Shown here one piece after another: positions 60,988 through 64,000 of a stretch of 64,000 bases of DNA. The notes under the pieces are model-generated. The model saw nothing but the letters and a program-made list of their open reading frames with translations. It did not search any database and had not been told where the DNA came from. How positions within the stretch are numbered: position 1 is the first letter of the stretch; each line of letters opens with the position of its first letter. Source of the DNA: Fredericiella sp038205395 (GTDB lineage Bacteria; Chloroflexota; Anaerolineae; Caldilineales; Caldilineaceae); contig JBBRBX010000003.1 in NCBI GenBank assembly GCA_038205395.1, forward strand, positions 1 to 64,000. Direction: 5' to 3'. The position numbers were made by a program, and so were the translations under genes.

Positions 60988-63945
60988 TTAGACAGTCTCA
61001 CCAAGCTTGATGGCTTGGAAGACTTTCATGCGCATCAGCAGGACGATCAGCACAGCAAAAGCAACCAGGAAGAGCACACCGAACAACATATAGAGGCGGC
61101 TGATGGCAAACCAGGCAATTTCCACCGAATAGGGCGGGATATTGGCTGCCGGCCCGGTTCCGATTTGCAGATAGGGAATAAAGACCTGGCTGATAAAGAC
61201 GCCGATGGCAGTGCCTGCACCCAGGCCCAGCAAGATCAGAAAAGCCAGCTCGCAGACCAGAAAGATCGTCAACTGCATAGACGAAAGCCCGATAGCGCGC
61301 AGGGTGCCCAGTTCAATAAAACGGCGGCGGAAGGAGAAAAGCGCATAGAGCAAAAAACCCAGCACCGTCAGCAGCGCCGAAGCCAGGAAACCAACCGACA
61401 GCACCCCAAATAGCCCTTGGCGTTCGGGGCGCTGCAGTTCCTTGGCGATGTTCTCGGTTGACGCATAATAGTCAAAGACGCTGATCTCCACCGTGCGCAG
61501 GTCGTCGATCAACTTGCCGTACTGGACGTCGGGCGCCGTTTTCACCCAGACCTCATACGGCTGTTCGCCGCCGATCTGTTCAAAGATATACTCCAAGTTG
61601 CCGATGAGCAGCGGCTTGTTTTCCTCCTGCTCGGCATACCAGGTGGGGAAGTAGTCAAACATGCCCACGATTTTCATCGGGCTTTCCGCCTGTTGGCCGG
61701 CGGCATTGATGCGCACCTGCATCTGATCACCCACGCGCAGGCCGGACTGAAGCAGCGTGCGGCGCTCAACAAGCAGCCCATCCGAGGCCACAGCCAGCGA
61801 GTTCATGAGCGCGCCCAGGCTGGCCGGCGCAAAGTCGTTGCGCCAGAAGGCAACTTTGGGAAAGTCTACCCGGTCGATGCCCATCATAATGGCGGAATCC
61901 CATTTGCCGTCTATTTGCACGGAGGCAGGGAAATCGCCTACACGTGTAGCCGCCTTAATCTCCTTGACTTTCAAGTGTTCGGAGATAGGCAGAAAGACCC
62001 ACTGTGGGCCGCTGTCTTCCTCTGTGGCGCTGGATGCACCGGTGGCAGCCTGGTCAGCGCCCTGAGTGGCGCTTTGGTCGCCGCCCGCACCGACTGCGCC
62101 AAAGGGGCTGGATGCCTGGTTGGAAGCGCCCATTTCCACCAGACGGGCGTCGGCGCCGATGGCATAGAAATTTTTGTCGTAAAGATGGTTGTCCAGCGTC
62201 TGCGCTAGAGAAGCTGTAAACACGGAGAGGCCGAGCGTCAACATGAGCAGGACAAGCGGCGTGGTGTAAAAGCCGGGGTCGCGCGACAGATAGCGAGTGG
62301 CGAGCAGAAAGCCGACGCTGGGCGTGCGTGCGGCAATCCAAGCGATAGCCGCCATGAGCAACGGCAGCAGGCGCAGCACGACAAGTGTGAGCGCCAGGGC
62401 AGCCAACGTCGGCAGCAGAAAGAGCAGCGGGTTGTCAAAGATATCGCCGCCATTGGTCGCGCCGGGCGTGAGTACGCTGCCCTGCTGCTGCAGCAGGTAG
62501 ATGCCATACCCGGCTGGGATCAGCAGCAGCACGTCCAGCCAGGCGCGCTGCCACCAGGGCTGGCGCACAGTGCGCGCCAGCTCCTGCTTATAGCTGATGA
62601 TCGTATGGCGGGATGCGCCGAAAGAGGGCAGCACCTGGGCCAAAATCGTGACCGCAATCGCAGCCGCCCCAAACTGCAAGGCGGTAGTAGTCAGATCAAT
62701 GCGCAAGTTACCGCTGAGCGTGAAATTGAGAAAACTCTTGGTGGCGCCGATCGTCTGCGCCACCCATGTGCTGAGCGAGGCGCCGAGCAGCAGGGCAAAG
62801 GCCGCCAATAAACCCGCCTCCAGCGCGGCAATCCCCACAATTTGGAAGGCAGTGGCGCCGCGGCTGCGCAGCACGGCGATCTCATTGCGCTGGCGCGCCA
62901 CCGACAGCCCGACGACCAAGCCAATAAAGGCCAAAAGCAGGCCAAAAATGGGCAGGCTAAACGCAAAAAGCAGGATATTGAGCACACGCGCTGACTGCTG
63001 ATAATCACGCAACGCATCATAGGGAGAAATATCGAGTTTGGTGTTGGCCAACAGCGTGCTGGCTCGCTGGCGGATGCGGTCCATCGCCGCCACCAGCCGG
63101 TCGGCGTCCGCCGCGTGCACCTGTGTGCCATCCATCAGCCAATACCAGACAATCTGGCCGATCTCGTCAGGCAGCAGGGAAGTCACGCGGCCCTGAAAGG
63201 TGGCATCGGGCACGAAAAGCTGCTTGTCAAACACATTCCACGGATAGAACCAATAGGAATCGGCTGTATCCAGCGGCTCCCACACCCCGCTCACACGCAC
63301 CGGGATCTGCACATTGCGCGTGCCGGCGTCCGTCTCGATTTTACGGAAGGTCACATAGTCTTCGCCTGCCTGTACACCCAGACTGTCGGCCATTGTGCGG
63401 CTTACGGCCACGGCGACAGCCTCACTGGGATCGGACGAGGCGGGGGAGGGCGGGCCGCCATCCACATATTTGACATGGTCGTCAAAATCGCTGGCCGTGG
63501 CAAAGGCGACCCAAGCCAGCGGATCACGGGCGCTGGCGTAGGCGCCGCTGGCCACATCGGCGGCGGGAAACAGGCGAAAGCTATCGGTCTTGAGATAGCG
63601 TACGGTCTCGTCAGCGGGCAAACCCAACTGGTTGATGGCCGTGTCCGTCATATAGGTGTCAAGCGGCTCGACCTCTTCCCACTGTTTCAGCCCATACAAC
63701 GAACCGGAATAGCGCCACATGAGGGCAAAAGGCGGGCGCGAATAATCTCCAGTGGTCGTGTCACCCTGGCCCAGTTCCTCTTGCAGAATACGGTAGTAGA
63801 CGGCATCCGAATAGAGCGGGATGCTCATGATCAAGGCCACAGCAGCCACAAGGCCCAACGCGGTGGCCAGCGCCAGCCAGCGCTGCGCCAGCAAGCGGCG
63901 GACGGCGATTTGCAGCGTCGCCCAGGTGCGTAACAAAAAGTTCAT
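60988..63945 (-). CDS. FtsX/MacB-type ABC transporter permease
   Basis: This 985-residue inner-membrane protein has an N-terminal helix (ALATALGLVAAVALIMSIP). A large extracytoplasmic domain (about 45-330) precedes a first FtsX-type membrane block with FIGLVVGLSVARQRNEIAVL and RSRGATAFQIVG. A second extracytoplasmic region includes a Gln/Ala/Ser-rich loop (SATQGADQAATGASSATEE). The last FtsX block shows RRRFIELGTLRAIGLSSMQL. Two FtsX domains in one chain suggest it forms the whole permease. The two ATPases downstream complete the system. Substrates of such exporters (lipoproteins, toxins, envelope material) cannot be told here. The ATG at 63945 lacks a clear Shine-Dalgarno site. The 55 bases beyond it to the window end hold nothing recognisable. 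Confidence 0.93.
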   Translation of the reverse strand: MNFLLRTWATLQIAVRRLLAQRWLALATALGLVAAVALIMSIPLYSDAVYYRILQEELGQGDTTTGDYSRPPFALMWRYSGSLYGLKQWEEVEPLDTYMTDTAINQLGLPADETVRYLKTDSFRLFPAADVASGAYASARDPLAWVAFATASDFDDHVKYVDGGPPSPASSDPSEAVAVAVSRTMADSLGVQAGEDYVTFRKIETDAGTRNVQIPVRVSGVWEPLDTADSYWFYPWNVFDKQLFVPDATFQGRVTSLLPDEIGQIVWYWLMDGTQVHAADADRLVAAMDRIRQRASTLLANTKLDISPYDALRDYQQSARVLNILLFAFSLPIFGLLLAFIGLVVGLSVARQRNEIAVLRSRGATAFQIVGIAALEAGLLAAFALLLGASLSTWVAQTIGATKSFLNFTLSGNLRIDLTTTALQFGAAAIAVTILAQVLPSFGASRHTIISYKQELARTVRQPWWQRAWLDVLLLIPAGYGIYLLQQQGSVLTPGATNGGDIFDNPLLFLLPTLAALALTLVVLRLLPLLMAAIAWIAARTPSVGFLLATRYLSRDPGFYTTPLVLLMLTLGLSVFTASLAQTLDNHLYDKNFYAIGADARLVEMGASNQASSPFGAVGAGGDQSATQGADQAATGASSATEEDSGPQWVFLPISEHLKVKEIKAATRVGDFPASVQIDGKWDSAIMMGIDRVDFPKVAFWRNDFAPASLGALMNSLAVASDGLLVERRTLLQSGLRVGDQMQVRINAAGQQAESPMKIVGMFDYFPTWYAEQEENKPLLIGNLEYIFEQIGGEQPYEVWVKTAPDVQYGKLIDDLRTVEISVFDYYASTENIAKELQRPERQGLFGVLSVGFLASALLTVLGFLLYALFSFRRRFIELGTLRAIGLSSMQLTIFLVCELAFLILLGLGAGTAIGVFISQVFIPYLQIGTGPAANIPPYSVEIAWFAISRLYMLFGVLFLVAFAVLIVLLMRMKVFQAIKLGETV

Positions 63946-64000
63946 GGATTGACCAGCGATCTAGACGATCTAAGCAATCTCAAGCAGCGGTGCAGGGTGA

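Overview
The window is GC-rich, densely coded bacterial chromosome. It most likely comes from a member of the Chloroflexota, probably near Caldilineae/Anaerolineae. The clues are lipoprotein signals of the type LLSAC followed by Ala/Pro-rich linkers, many solute-binding-protein ABC importers, a very large DUF11-repeat surface protein, FtsX-like permeases with long extracytoplasmic regions, and a C-terminal LFLPLI-type tail. This taxonomic call is inference from protein style; there is no rRNA in the window. I found no tRNA, rRNA, CRISPR array, phage or insertion sequence.

Layout. (1) 1-6.4 kb, minus strand: a sugar-uptake operon (solute-binding lipoprotein, two CUT1-type permeases, an ADP-ribosylglycohydrolase-fold enzyme cut by the window edge) preceded by its LacI-type regulator, which has a near-consensus promoter. 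(2) 6.7-8.3 kb, plus: acylphosphatase, a small lipoprotein and a DoxX-family membrane protein. (3) 8.4-12 kb, minus: a peptide/nickel-type importer (family 5 binding protein, DppB- and DppC-like permeases) without ATPases nearby. (4) 12.3-23.6 kb, plus: esterase, PAS-rich histidine kinase, secreted sugar dehydrogenase-PKD-PA14 protein, sugar isomerase/epimerase, Gfo/Idh/MocA dehydrogenase, a four-repeat secreted protein, a GlsB-type membrane protein and xylulokinase. (5) 23.7-43.5 kb, minus: an 18.5 kb gene for a roughly 6,170-residue DUF11-repeat surface protein, preceded in the same apparent operon by a secreted SurA-N/TlpA-thioredoxin fusion. (6) 43.7-53.3 kb, minus: pstB, pstA, pstC, pstS, phoR-like kinase, phoB-like regulator, a DMT transporter and an AspT/YidE-type transporter, with two arrays of GTTAAC-like half-sites at 11-bp spacing that look like Pho boxes. 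(7) 53.6-59.1 kb, plus: a Tat-type lipoprotein copper nitrite reductase (NirK/AniA type), a YfhO-like membrane protein and an SH3-domain lipoprotein. (8) 59.2-63.9 kb, minus: an FtsX/MacB-type exporter with two ATPases, one fused to an AbrB-like domain.

The observations most worth following are these. First, the giant protein has a Cys pair in 22 of its 24 C-terminal modules, and a WCPYC thioredoxin-chaperone fusion is encoded directly upstream; this suggests a dedicated oxidative-folding partner. Second, the two Pho-box-like arrays. Third, long perfect hairpins without U-tracts lie exactly between the binding-protein gene and the permease genes in all three ABC importer operons. Fourth, an ABC ATPase is fused to an AbrB-like domain.
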